Below, one piece after another: positions 37,496 to 46,001 of a stretch of DNA of 64,000 nt. The stretch comes from Streptomyces indicus (GTDB lineage: Bacteria; Actinomycetota; Actinomycetes; Streptomycetales; Streptomycetaceae), in assembly GCF_900100315.1 (NCBI RefSeq), contig NZ_FNFF01000017.1, positions 62,001-126,000 on the forward strand, given 5' to 3'. A program made the translations under genes and the position numbers. The number at the start of each line of letters is the position of its first letter. The first letter of the stretch is position 1. The notes beneath the pieces were generated by a model. The model did no database searches. It was not told where the DNA came from and worked only from the letters and a program-made list of their open reading frames with translations.

Positions 37496-38752
37496 TCAGC
37501 CCTGTCCCTGCACGGCCGTCCGCACCGCCCGCACCAGAGCCTGCGCCCGCGGATCCGCCGTGACGCCCTTCTGCAGACCGTTCGTGGTGTACCCGAACGC
37601 GATGCCCGACTCCGGGTCCGCGAAGCCGAGCGGGCCGCCGCGGCCGGGGTGGCCGAAGGACGTGGGGCCGAGGAGGGGGGAGGCGGGGCCGTGCAGCATG
37701 TAGCCCGGTCCGAAGCGGGTGTTGACCACGAGCGTGCGGTCCGGGCCGGCCGACTCCTCCGTGCGTGCGAGCGCCACCGTCGCCGGGACGAACAGCGGGC
37801 GGTGGCCGTCGACCGGGCCGATCAGGGAGGCGTAGAAGCGGGCCAGGGCGCGGGCGTTCGCCATGCCGTTCGTCGCCGGGAGTTCGGCGGCCCGGTACGC
37901 GGGGGCGTTCTCGTCCGTGGGCGCGAGGGCCGCGAAGGCGCGGCGGGTCAGGGACGAAGGGTCCGCGTACGCGTCGGCCACCGCCTTCTTGGGCCGCAGC
38001 CGCAGCCCGCCTCCCACCGCCGGCGGCTCCACGCGCAGGATGCGGCCCGCGCGGTGCTGCTCGGCCTCGGGCAGGCCGATCCACAGGTCGATGCCGCGCG
38101 GCCCGGTGATCTGCTCGCGCAGCCAGGTGCCGAGCGTCCGCCCGGTGACCCGCCGCACCAGCTCGCCGACCGTCCAGCCGTACGTGTGCGGGTGGTAGCC
38201 GTGGTCCGTGCCCGGCGCCCAGACGGGTGCCTGGGCGGCGACGGCGCGGGGCCCGGCCTCCGGGTCCTCGAAGGGGACAGGTGTGTCGAGTACGGGGACG
38301 CCCGCGCGGTGCGCGAGCAGGTGGCGTACGCGCGTGTGCTCCTTGCCCGCCGCCTTGTACTCGGGCCAGTACGTGCCCACCGGGGCGTCCAGGTCGAGCT
38401 GGCCGCGCTGGTGCAGGAGCAGCGGGACCGCGGCGGCCACGCCCTTGGTGGCCGAGCGGATCAGGTGCAGGCTGTCGCGCTCCCAGGGCCCGGTGGAGTC
38501 CACGTCGCGCGTGCCGCCCCACAGGTCGACCACGGGCCGCCCGTCGCGGTACACGGCCACGGAGGCGCCGCGCTCACCGCGCTCGGCGAAGTTCCGTACG
38601 AAGGCCTCGCGCACGCCCTCCCAGCCGGGCTCGACCGTGCCCCGGACCTCGACGGCCCCGGACTCGGCCGCACCGTTCACGGCAGCCGCCGCGCCCCGCG
38701 CCTCGTCCACGCCCTGGGCCTCGACCCCGTCCCTGCCCTGGACCCCGTCCAC
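37496..38752 (-). CDS. Serine hydrolase, beta-lactamase/esterase family (class C fold)
   Basis: 418-residue protein of the beta-lactamase-related superfamily, often esterases. Nucleophile motif SxxK is seen as S-A-T-K in LIRSATKGVAAA (about residue 98), and the second-motif tyrosine lies in HTYGWTVGEL (about 195). The Gly-rich HPGRGGPLGFADPE segment near the C-terminus is in the third-motif position. I chose GTG 38752, seven bases after GGAG; no ATG fits. No signal peptide, so a cytosolic esterase is more likely than a secreted beta-lactamase. The first 45 residues are Gly/Val/Glu-rich low complexity. Confidence 0.88.
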   Translation of the reverse strand: MDGVQGRDGVEAQGVDEARGAAAAVNGAAESGAVEVRGTVEPGWEGVREAFVRNFAERGERGASVAVYRDGRPVVDLWGGTRDVDSTGPWERDSLHLIRSATKGVAAAVPLLLHQRGQLDLDAPVGTYWPEYKAAGKEHTRVRHLLAHRAGVPVLDTPVPFEDPEAGPRAVAAQAPVWAPGTDHGYHPHTYGWTVGELVRRVTGRTLGTWLREQITGPRGIDLWIGLPEAEQHRAGRILRVEPPAVGGGLRLRPKKAVADAYADPSSLTRRAFAALAPTDENAPAYRAAELPATNGMANARALARFYASLIGPVDGHRPLFVPATVALARTEESAGPDRTLVVNTRFGPGYMLHGPASPLLGPTSFGHPGRGGPLGFADPESGIAFGYTTNGLQKGVTADPRAQALVRAVRTAVQGQG

Positions 38753-38770
38753 GTCGCCGCTCCATTCCGT

Positions 38771-38799
38771 ACCGTCCGGACCTTCCTGGACCGGACGGT
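38771..38799 (-). terminator. Terminator hairpin after the metal-transporter operon
   Basis: A 12-bp stem (38771-38782 with 38788-38799, one mismatch) with a 5-base loop, about 50 bases after the ATPase gene stop and just before the serine hydrolase ribosome-binding site. Confidence 0.65.
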
Positions 38800-38850
38800 C
38801 ACCATGGTGCAACGTGCACGCGCCGTTGCCGATTCCGGGGCCCCGGGGCC

Positions 38851-39612
38851 TCAGCCCTGGGCGCCCGTCCGCACCGAGCGCGGGTCGAAGCCGAAGGGCA
38901 GCTCCAGGCGGTTCGCGCGCATCAGCTCCTCGTCCGCGAGCAGCTCCCCCGTCGGACCGTCCGCCGCGATCACTCCGTCGCTGAGGACGAGGGAGCGCGG
39001 GCAGAGTTCGAGGGCGTACGGCAGGTCGTGCGTGACCATCAGGACCGTCACGTCCAACGACCGCAGGATGTCCGCGAGTTCGCGGCGCGAGGCCGGGTCG
39101 AGGTTGGAGGAGGGCTCGTCCAGGACGAGGATCTCGGGCTCCATCGCGAGCACCGTCGCGACGGCGACCCGGCGCCGCTGCCCGAAGGACAGGTGGTGCG
39201 GCGGCCGGTCGGCGAACTCCTCCATGCCCACCAGGGACAGCGCCTTGCGCACGCAGGCTTCCAGCTCCGGCCCGCGCAGACCCGCCGCGGCAGGACCGAA
39301 GGCGACGTCCTCGCGGACGGTCGGCATGAACAGCTGGTCGTCGGGGTCCTGGAAGACGATCCCGACGCGGCGCCGCACCTCGGCGAAGTTCGCCTTCACC
39401 ACCGGGGTCCCGGCCACGTGCACCGTGCCCGCTCCCCCGGTCAGGATCCCGTTGAGGTGCAGTACGAGGGTGGTCTTGCCCGCGCCGTTCGGCCCGAGCA
39501 GCGCCACCCGCTCGCCCCGCCCGATGCTGAAGTCCACGCCGAACAGGGCCTGGTGGCCGTCGGGATAGGCGTACGCGAGGCCACGGACCTCGAGGGAAGG
39601 GGCGGTCGTCAC
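38851..39612 (-). CDS. cbiO: ECF metal transporter ATPase (CbiO/NikO)
   Basis: ATP-hydrolysing A-component of a group-I ECF transporter for Co2+ or Ni2+. The 253-residue protein has Walker A LLGPNGAGKTT (about residue 38), a Q-loop VFQDPDDQLF typical of ECF ATPases, signature LSFGQRRR and Walker B ILVLDEPSSNLD. GTG 39612 shares a GTGA overlap with cbiQ; ATG 39621 is an alternative. The signature has F instead of the usual G (LSFGQ), common in this family. Last gene of the operon, with a terminator beyond it. Confidence 0.93.
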   Translation of the reverse strand: MTTAPSLEVRGLAYAYPDGHQALFGVDFSIGRGERVALLGPNGAGKTTLVLHLNGILTGGAGTVHVAGTPVVKANFAEVRRRVGIVFQDPDDQLFMPTVREDVAFGPAAAGLRGPELEACVRKALSLVGMEEFADRPPHHLSFGQRRRVAVATVLAMEPEILVLDEPSSNLDPASRRELADILRSLDVTVLMVTHDLPYALELCPRSLVLSDGVIAADGPTGELLADEELMRANRLELPFGFDPRSVRTGAQG

Positions 39613-40370
39613 AGGAACCATCCAAGCAGGCAGACGAGCAGGGCGGCGGCGGGCAGCGCGAGGGCGTACGACCACTGGGCGCGCGAGGCGGTCACCTCGT
39701 CGATCACGGGCATCGAGCCCGCGTACCCGCGGCTGACCATGGCCAGATGGACCCGCTCGCCCCTCTCGTACGAGCGGATGAAGAGCGCGCCCGCGGTCTT
39801 GGCGAGCACGCCCCAGTGGCGTACCCCGCGCGCCTCGAAGCCGCGGGACTCACGCGCGATCCGCATCCGGCGCAGCTCGTCGGAGATGACATCCCCGTAC
39901 CGGATCATGAAGGAGGCGATCTGCACGAGCAGCGGCGGCAGCTTCAACCGCTGGAGTCCGAGCAGGAGTTGCCGCAGTTCGGTGGTGGCGGCGAGCAGCA
40001 CGGAGGCGGCCACGCCGAGGGTGCCCTTGGCGAGGATGTTCCACGCGCCCCACAGCCCGTTGACGCTGAGGGACAGGCCGAGCACCTCGGTGCGCTCGCC
40101 CTGTGCCACGAACGGCAGCAGGACCGCGAAGGCCACGAAGGGCACCTCGAACAGCAGCCGCTTCAGGAGGAATCCGGCCGGGATGCGGGCCAGCGCCGCG
40201 ACCGCGCCGATGAGCACCGCGTACAGCCCGAACGCCCAGACCGCCTCGCGCGGGGTGGAGACGACCACCACCACGAAGCAGAGGACGGCGGCGAGCTTGC
40301 AGTGCGGCGGCAGCGCGTGCACGGGCGAACTCCCGCGCACGTACAGCTTGTGGGCGTGTCCCGCTCCCAT
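39609..40370 (-). CDS. cbiQ: ECF metal transporter T-component (CbiQ/NikQ)
   Basis: 253-residue membrane protein that couples the ATPase to the metal-binding component. It has about 5-6 hydrophobic segments and the two cytoplasmic coupling Ala-Arg-Gly-type motifs, seen in RIARESRGFEARG (about residues 170-182) and MVSRGY (about 213). It follows the cbiMN gene by 49 bases and overlaps the ATPase gene by four. Confidence 0.93.
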   Translation of the reverse strand: MGAGHAHKLYVRGSSPVHALPPHCKLAAVLCFVVVVVSTPREAVWAFGLYAVLIGAVAALARIPAGFLLKRLLFEVPFVAFAVLLPFVAQGERTEVLGLSLSVNGLWGAWNILAKGTLGVAASVLLAATTELRQLLLGLQRLKLPPLLVQIASFMIRYGDVISDELRRMRIARESRGFEARGVRHWGVLAKTAGALFIRSYERGERVHLAMVSRGYAGSMPVIDEVTASRAQWSYALALPAAALLVCLLGWFL

Positions 40371-40419
40371 GTCAGACCGCTTCCCGTTCCGTCGTGCCCG
40401 CGCTCAGACCGCACTCATG

Positions 40420-41490
40420 TCAGACGGATTCCGGGGTACGCGCACCTTCGGAGGCCACGGTTCCGGAAGCCTCGGAGCCGCGCCGCCTGCGGACGACGAC
40501 GAAGACGCCCGTGCCGACCAGGACGGTGGCGCCGACGCCGATGACGCCGGCGAGGCCGCCGGACAGCCGCGCGTTGTCCACGTCCTTGACGCCGTAGTCG
40601 GCGAGCGGGGAGTCGGCGCTCGCATGCTCGCGGTTCTCGGCGCCCTTGTCGAAGCCCTTGTCCGCGGCGACCTTCTCCAGGCCGTCGGGGCTGGCGGAGG
40701 CGTAGAAGGAGACGAAGCCCGCGAGGACGAGGGAGGCGACGAGACCGGCGATCCAGACCTTGCGCGGGGAGCGCACCGGGCCCTCGATGACGGCGGGCTC
40801 GGCGTCCACGAGTTCACCGCCGACGCGCAGCTTGAGCGGGGTGGTCAGACCGCGGGCGCCGTGCACCAGGTCGGGCCGCACCGCGATCACGGCGCCGACG
40901 GTGGCCGCGGTGATGGCGGCCTCGCCGATGCCGATCAGCGTGTGCACGCCGACCATGGCCGTGAACACGGTGCCGAGCGGCACCTCGGTGGTCCCGCCGA
41001 GCGCGTAGACGAGCACGAACGCGGCCGCCGAGGCCGGTACCGAGACGAGCGCGGCGACGAAGGAGGCGACGGTCACCGAGCGGCGCTTCCTCGGGAGCAC
41101 CTTGAGCAGTCCGCGGAAGAGCGCGTAGGCGACGAGGGCGGTGACCACGCCCATGACCGTGATGTTCACGCCGAGGGCGGTCAGGCCGCCGTCGGCGAAG
41201 AGCACACCTTGGAGCAGGAGGACGACGGCTATGCACAGCACGCCCGTATAGGGCCCGACGAGGATCGCCGCGAGCGCCCCGCCCAGGAGGTGCCCGCTGG
41301 TGCCGGCGGCGACCGGGAAGTTCAGCATCTGCACGGCGAAGATGAACGCCGCGACCAGGCCGGCGAGCGGCGCGGTCCGCTCGTCGAGCTCCCGGCGCGC
41401 ACCGCGCAGGGACACGGCGACGGCGCCGGCGGCGACGACTCCGGCGGCCGCGGAAACGGGTGCGTCGATGAATCCGTCGGGCACATGCAT
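40420..41490 (-). CDS. cbiM: ECF metal transporter S-component, CbiMN/NikMN fusion
   Basis: 356-residue substrate-binding membrane protein. It begins MHVPDGFID, where the N-terminal Met-His provides metal ligands, and has about 7 hydrophobic segments in the CbiM part (residues 1-220). A fused CbiN/PDGLE-type part follows (about 240-356: TM, an exported loop containing SASPDGLEKVAADKGF, then a last TM and a basic tail). Family members import Co2+ or Ni2+. A Nur-box-like site 59-75 bases upstream argues for nickel. ATG 41490 follows GCGGAG. First gene of the three-gene operon. Confidence 0.93.
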   Translation of the reverse strand: MHVPDGFIDAPVSAAAGVVAAGAVAVSLRGARRELDERTAPLAGLVAAFIFAVQMLNFPVAAGTSGHLLGGALAAILVGPYTGVLCIAVVLLLQGVLFADGGLTALGVNITVMGVVTALVAYALFRGLLKVLPRKRRSVTVASFVAALVSVPASAAAFVLVYALGGTTEVPLGTVFTAMVGVHTLIGIGEAAITAATVGAVIAVRPDLVHGARGLTTPLKLRVGGELVDAEPAVIEGPVRSPRKVWIAGLVASLVLAGFVSFYASASPDGLEKVAADKGFDKGAENREHASADSPLADYGVKDVDNARLSGGLAGVIGVGATVLVGTGVFVVVRRRRGSEASGTVASEGARTPESV

Positions 41491-41548
41491 GGCAGGGCTC
41501 CGCTCTGCGGGGAGGCCGGGTGGTGAACCGTTCGATGATACGGGCTTC

Positions 41549-41565
41549 TTGCGAAGGGCTTGCAA
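41549..41565. promoter_or_regulatory. Nur-box-like operator upstream of the metal transporter
   Basis: TTGCGA-N5-TTGCAA (on the minus strand TTGCAA-N5-TCGCAA) matches the published Streptomyces Nur box tTGCaa-N5-ttGCAA, with exact N5 spacing and a single departure. It is centred about 67 bases upstream of the transporter start. Nur is the nickel-responsive Fur-family repressor of nickel uptake. No cobalamin riboswitch is evident in the leader. Confidence 0.65.
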
Positions 41566-41736
41566 GAGCGGACAGGTCACAAATGGGGCGCATCCGCAGG
41601 GGCGTGAGCAGGGTCACTTCACGCCGCGCTTAAAAGCCTCATAAGGGGGCATATCTACATAGTTGCTATGTGAAACTTCCGGTGCGGGCCCGACGGAGGC
41701 GCGCGGTCGGTGACGGTACGAGGGTGAGGAGCGTCG

Positions 41737-42096
41737 ATGGACCAGGAGCACACCCCCGGTGTGGAGGTCTGCACCCGCGCCCATCTCGTCACGGCCGCCG
41801 ACAGCGGCGACACGCACCGCGCGGTCCGCATCTCGCTGCGGGACGCCGGCGGCCGGGTGGACATCGCCGTGCTCGGCGAAGGCAGCGCCGGCTGGTCGCT
41901 GCCCCGCGAGGTTCTCGAACAGGGCATGACCGCCCCCGCCGCCAGCGGCGCCGCCCGGGTCTGGCCCTGCGGGCGGGTGACGACCGTCGTGGAGTTCCAC
42001 ACCGGACAGGGCGACGCCGTGCTCCAGCTCGACAACACGTTCCTGACCCGGTTCCTGAGCCGGACCGGCAGCACGCCCGCGCCGGCCGGTTCCTGA
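41737..42096 (+). CDS. SsgA-like sporulation/cell-division protein (SALP), shortened C-terminus
   Basis: 119-residue actinobacterial SsgA-family protein; members such as SsgA and SsgB help recruit FtsZ for sporulation septa or control spore maturation. The family core is present: WSLPREVLEQGMTAP (about 55-70), AARVWP (about 73-80) and LQLDNTFLTRFLSRT (about 98-112). The protein ends soon after FLSRT, about 20-30 residues shorter than many members. The stop arises where a 38-bp sequence is duplicated (see the repeat). ATG follows GAGGAG. Which named SALP it corresponds to cannot be told. Confidence 0.8.
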   Translation: MDQEHTPGVEVCTRAHLVTAADSGDTHRAVRISLRDAGGRVDIAVLGEGSAGWSLPREVLEQGMTAPAASGAARVWPCGRVTTVVEFHTGQGDAVLQLDNTFLTRFLSRTGSTPAPAGS

Positions 42097-42167
42097 GCCG
42101 GACCCGCGGCGCACCCGCACCGGCCGGCCACGGAACCCGCGCGGTCGGCCACGGAACCCGCGCCGTC
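42050..42167 (+). repeat. Tandem 38-bp duplication plus 21-bp duplication at the SALP 3' end
   Basis: Bases 42050-42087 and 42088-42125 match at 33 of 38 positions. They are followed at once by a 21-bp pair (42126-42146 and 42147-42167, 20 of 21 identical). Because 38 is not a multiple of three, copy 2 is read in another frame and supplies the SALP stop codon (TGA at 42094-42096). Confidence 0.85.
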
Positions 42168-42218
42168 GGTGCACCGATCCGAGTTGCCGGGCCCCTCGCA
42201 CCGGAAAAGCATGGGTAG

Positions 42219-45200
42219 GTGAGCGACTCCGCTGTGTTTTCTCCGAACTCGTATCTCCGCTTCCCGCACCTCCACGGCAGCCTCGTCTGCTTCGCCGCCG
42301 AGGACGATCTCTGGCTGAGTCCGATCACGCCGGAGGGTGCGGTCCCCGAGCGGGCCTGGCGGCTGACGGTGGACCGGACCCGGGTCAGCCACCCGCGCTT
42401 CTCGCCGGACGGCACGCAGATCGCGTACACGACCTGGCGCAGCCTCGATCCCGAGATCCACGTCGTCCCGGTCGCGGGCGGACCCGCGCGCCGGCTCACG
42501 TACTGGGGCAACACCGACACCCGTGTGTGCGGCTGGTCCCCGGACGGGGACATCCTCGCGGTGGCCAGCCACGGCCAGCCCTTCTCTCACTTCTCCTGGG
42601 CCTACACCGTGCCGACCGACGGCTCCCCCGGCGGCAAGATGCCCTGGGGCCCGGTCAGCGACATCGCGGTGGCCGACCTCGACGGCGAACGGCAGACGCT
42701 GCTGCTCACCGGCAAGCCGCCGCACGAGCCGGCGGCCTGGAAGCGGTACCGGGGCGGGGCGATGGGCCGGCTCTGGCTGCACGGCAAGCGGCTGCTCGAG
42801 GACCTCGGCGGGCATATCGCCTCGCCGATGTTCGTCCGCGGCCGGATCGCCTTCCTGTCCGACCACGAGGGCATCGGCAACCTCTACTCCTGCGCGCCCG
42901 ACGGCACCGACCTCAGGCGCCACACCGACCACGACGAGTTCTACGCACGGCACGCCTCCAGCGACGGCGAGCGGGTGGTCTACCAGTGCGCCGGCGACGT
43001 ATGGCTCGTGGACGACCTGTCCGCGGACGTGCAGCCGCGCCGCCTGGACGTGCGGCTCGGCGGTCCGCGGGTGGGGCGGCGCTCCTACCAGGTGCCGGCC
43101 GCGAACCACGTCGACGGGATCTCCGTGGACACCACGGGACGGGCCAGCGCGGTCTGCGTGCGCGGCTCGCTGTACTGGCTGACCCACCGCGACGGCCCGG
43201 CCCGCACCATCGTGGACACCCCCGGGGTGCGGGTGCGGCTGCCGGAGATGCTGGGCACGGGCGGGCAGGTCGCGTACGTGACCGACGCCGACGGCGAGGA
43301 CGCGATCGAGATCTCGTATCTGCCGCGCGCGAGCGGCGAGCGCTCACCGCGCCGGTTCGCCTCCGGCGAGCTGGGGCGGGTGCAGGAACTGGTCGCCGAC
43401 CCCGACGGCGAGCGGATCGCCATCGCATCGAACGACGGACGGCTGCTGCTCATCGACGTCACGGAGGACTCCAACGGCGAGGTCACCGAGCTGATCCGGT
43501 CGGTCAACGGGCCGGTGCGCGACCTCGCCTTCTCGCCGGACGGCGCCTGGCTGACCTGGTCCCACCCCGGGATCGGGCGCTCGCTGCGGCAGATCAAGAT
43601 GGCGCGGATCGCGGGGCCCGGAGCCCGTACGGTCATCGACGTCACCAACGGCCGCTTCGAGGACGAGAACCCGGTCTTCACCAGCGACGGGCGCTTCCTC
43701 GCCTTCCTGTCCTGGCGCGGCTTCGACCCGGTGTACGACGTGCACACCGGCGACCTGTCCTTCCCGCTCGGCTGCCGCCCCTACCTGCTGCCCCTGTCCT
43801 CGGCCACCCCCTCGCCCTTCGCGCTCTCGCCCGACGGGCGGCCGGCGGCGGGCGGGCTCGATCCGGTCGAGGGCGACAGCAGCGACGGCACGGTGACGGT
43901 GGAGATCGAGGGGCTCGCGGACCGCGTGACCCCGTTCCCCGTGGCGGCCTCCAAGTACTCCTCTCTCGCGGCCGTCAGCGGCGGCGGCCTGGTGTGGCTG
44001 CGCTGGCCCATCTCGGGCGCGCTCGGCGAGACCTTCGCCAACCCGGCCGACACCTCGGGCCGCCCCACCCTCGAATACTTCAACATCACCAAGGCCAAGA
44101 AGACCGAACTCGTCGACGACCTCGACTGGTTCGCGCTCAGCGGCGACCTCAGCCGGCTCGTCGTGATGGACGAGGGCGATCTGCGGGCGGTGCCCTCCAC
44201 CGAGACAGGCGACTCCGACTCCACGGTCTGGATCGACCTGCGCCGCATCGTGCACGAGGTCGACCCGCCGCACGAGTGGCGCCAGGCCTACGACGAGGCG
44301 GGCCGCATCATCAAGCACCTGTTCTGGGAGCCGGACATGTGCGGGATCGACTGGCGGGGCGTGCTCGACCAGTACCGGCCGCTGGTCGAACGGGTCGCGT
44401 CCCCCGACGAGTTCGCGGATCTGCTGCGCGAGGTGCTCGGCGAGCTCGGCACCTCGCACGCGTACGTCACCCCCGCCCGCCGCAACGAGGGCCCGCCGCA
44501 CTACCAGCGCGCCCAGGGCCTGCTCGGCGCCGACCTCGTGTGCCGCGACGGCCAGTGGGTGATCAAGCGGATCCTGCCCGGCGACAACTCCGACTCCAAG
44601 GCCCGCTCCCCGCTCGCCGGCCTCGGTCTGCGCGAGGGCGCGGTGCTCACGCATGTGAACGGCCGCCCGGTCGATCCGGTCGCGGGCCCCTACCCGCTGC
44701 TCGCGGGCACGGGCGCCACCACCGTGGAGCTGACCTTCACGCCGGCCGAGGGCGAGGGCCGCGCGCGCCGCGTCGCGATCGTCCCGCTGATCGACGAGCG
44801 GCCGCTGCGCTACCAGGACTGGGTGGCCAAACGGCGTGAAGTGGTACGGGAGTTGAGCCACGGCAAGTGCGGCTATCTGCACATCCCCGACATGGGCGGC
44901 TCGGGCTGGGCCCAGTTCGTGCGCGACCTGCGCATGGAGGTCGCGCGGCCCGCGCTCATCGTGGACGTGCGCGGCAACGCGGGCGGGCACGTAAGCGAGC
45001 TGGTCATCGAGAAGCTCACGCGCAAGATCCTCGGCTGGGACCTGACCCGCGACGCCCAGCCCGTCTCGTACGCCTCCGCGGCGCCCCGCGGCCCGATCGT
45101 GGCGCTCGCCGACGAGGCCACCTCCTCCGACGGCGACATGATCACGGCCGCGTTCAAGCTGCTCGGGCTCGGCCCGGTGGTGGGCCAGCGCACCTGGGGC

Positions 45201-45491
45201 GGCGTGGTCGGCATGACCGGGCGGCACCGGCTCGGGGACGGCACGGTGATCACGGTGCCGATGAACGCGGCCTGGTTCGACGAGTACGGCTGGTCGGTCG
45301 AGAACCACGGTGTGGAGCCGGACGTGGCCGTTCTGCGCACCCCTCTGGACTGGGCGGAGGGCCGCTTCGCGCAGCTCGACGACGCGGTCTGCGTCGCGGT
45401 CGAGCTGCTGCACAGTGATGCGGCGGCGGTCCCGCCGGACTACTCCGCGGTACCGGACCGCAGGCGCCCCAAGTTGCCGCCGCGCATCTGA
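42219..45491 (+). CDS. Tricorn-type protease (S41 family)
   Basis: Large cytosolic peptidase, 1090 residues, that in archaea trims proteasome-derived peptides. The N-terminal two-thirds is beta-propeller (repeated PRFSPDGTQIAY / LAFSPDGAWLTW blades, about 40-650). It is followed by a core domain with catalytic-type His in LGELGTSHAYV (about residue 750), a PDZ-like domain (about 765-850), and the C-terminal catalytic domain with VDVRGNAGG and nucleophile Ser in DEATSSDGDMI (about 970). GTG 42219 has only a weak ribosome-binding site and sits in the last bases of the repeat-altered SALP frame, so a slightly different start is possible. Confidence 0.92.
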   Translation: MSDSAVFSPNSYLRFPHLHGSLVCFAAEDDLWLSPITPEGAVPERAWRLTVDRTRVSHPRFSPDGTQIAYTTWRSLDPEIHVVPVAGGPARRLTYWGNTDTRVCGWSPDGDILAVASHGQPFSHFSWAYTVPTDGSPGGKMPWGPVSDIAVADLDGERQTLLLTGKPPHEPAAWKRYRGGAMGRLWLHGKRLLEDLGGHIASPMFVRGRIAFLSDHEGIGNLYSCAPDGTDLRRHTDHDEFYARHASSDGERVVYQCAGDVWLVDDLSADVQPRRLDVRLGGPRVGRRSYQVPAANHVDGISVDTTGRASAVCVRGSLYWLTHRDGPARTIVDTPGVRVRLPEMLGTGGQVAYVTDADGEDAIEISYLPRASGERSPRRFASGELGRVQELVADPDGERIAIASNDGRLLLIDVTEDSNGEVTELIRSVNGPVRDLAFSPDGAWLTWSHPGIGRSLRQIKMARIAGPGARTVIDVTNGRFEDENPVFTSDGRFLAFLSWRGFDPVYDVHTGDLSFPLGCRPYLLPLSSATPSPFALSPDGRPAAGGLDPVEGDSSDGTVTVEIEGLADRVTPFPVAASKYSSLAAVSGGGLVWLRWPISGALGETFANPADTSGRPTLEYFNITKAKKTELVDDLDWFALSGDLSRLVVMDEGDLRAVPSTETGDSDSTVWIDLRRIVHEVDPPHEWRQAYDEAGRIIKHLFWEPDMCGIDWRGVLDQYRPLVERVASPDEFADLLREVLGELGTSHAYVTPARRNEGPPHYQRAQGLLGADLVCRDGQWVIKRILPGDNSDSKARSPLAGLGLREGAVLTHVNGRPVDPVAGPYPLLAGTGATTVELTFTPAEGEGRARRVAIVPLIDERPLRYQDWVAKRREVVRELSHGKCGYLHIPDMGGSGWAQFVRDLRMEVARPALIVDVRGNAGGHVSELVIEKLTRKILGWDLTRDAQPVSYASAAPRGPIVALADEATSSDGDMITAAFKLLGLGPVVGQRTWGGVVGMTGRHRLGDGTVITVPMNAAWFDEYGWSVENHGVEPDVAVLRTPLDWAEGRFAQLDDAVCVAVELLHSDAAAVPPDYSAVPDRRRPKLPPRI

Positions 45492-45646
45492 TGTGCCGCG
45501 GCTGTACAGCCCTTGGGGCGAGGGGCTCCAGCCCTTGGGGCGCCTGGCCTGACGCAGCGTGACGGAGATCGAAATGCGAGGTTTGTCCGGCCGTGCCAGG
45601 CTGGGTCGTGGCCCAATCCCCTCACCCACCTCAGGAGTGAATCAGC

Positions 45647-45871
45647 ATGGGCATTCAGGACCAGTTCAAGGACAAGGCGCAGGAGCTCGCGGACCGCGCG
45701 AAGGGCATGCAGGACCAGGCGTCCGAGAAGGCCTCGCAGCAGTCGGACCGCGCCTCGCAGCAGGCGGACCGGGCCCAGGACGAGGCCTCGGAGCGCGGCG
45801 CGCAGGCGCAGGACTCCGCGAAGAGCGCGTACCAGAACGCCTTCGACGACTCCAAGGACTACGACTCCTGA
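45647..45871 (+). CDS. Small hydrophilic coiled-coil protein
   Basis: 74 residues, almost entirely Gln, Ala, Asp, Ser, Lys and Glu, with heptad-like repeats (ASEKASQQSDRASQQADRAQDEAS). No signal peptide, membrane segment or Cys. Composition resembles stress-related hydrophilins/LEA-like or CsbD-like proteins. AGGAG lies eight bases before the ATG. A strong terminator follows. Function unknown; osmotic or desiccation protection is only a guess. Confidence 0.75.
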   Translation: MGIQDQFKDKAQELADRAKGMQDQASEKASQQSDRASQQADRAQDEASERGAQAQDSAKSAYQNAFDDSKDYDS

Positions 45872-45910
45872 CGCGTCGTACCTGAACCGCGCACTGCACA
45901 CTGCGCACCG

Positions 45911-45941
45911 AGGGCGCACCCGGAGGCACCGGGTGCGCCCT
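45911..45941. terminator. Terminator hairpin after the small hydrophilic protein gene
   Basis: Perfect 13-bp stem (45911-45923 with 45929-45941) with a 5-base loop, between convergent genes. Confidence 0.85.
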
Positions 45942-46001
45942 CCCCTGTTGCGCGACGTCAGCCTCTGTCACGCGACGTCGGTCCCTGCTTGTGAATCCAC
46001 C

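Noticed and set aside
37496-39625. Fusion of ABC ATPase and serine hydrolase in one 709-codon frame
   Set aside because: The frame is open by chance; the first part is out of frame with the CbiO ATPase, and a hairpin and a good ribosome-binding site separate the two genes.
38227-41526. 1,099-codon + strand open frame opposite the metal transporter operon
   Set aside because: Antisense shadow: no recognisable domain, while the minus strand encodes CbiMN, CbiQ and CbiO with correct overlaps.
41491-41736. Cobalamin riboswitch upstream of the ECF metal transporter
   Set aside because: I looked for the B12-box and the conserved core in the 246-bp gap and saw none; a Nur-box-like site is present instead.
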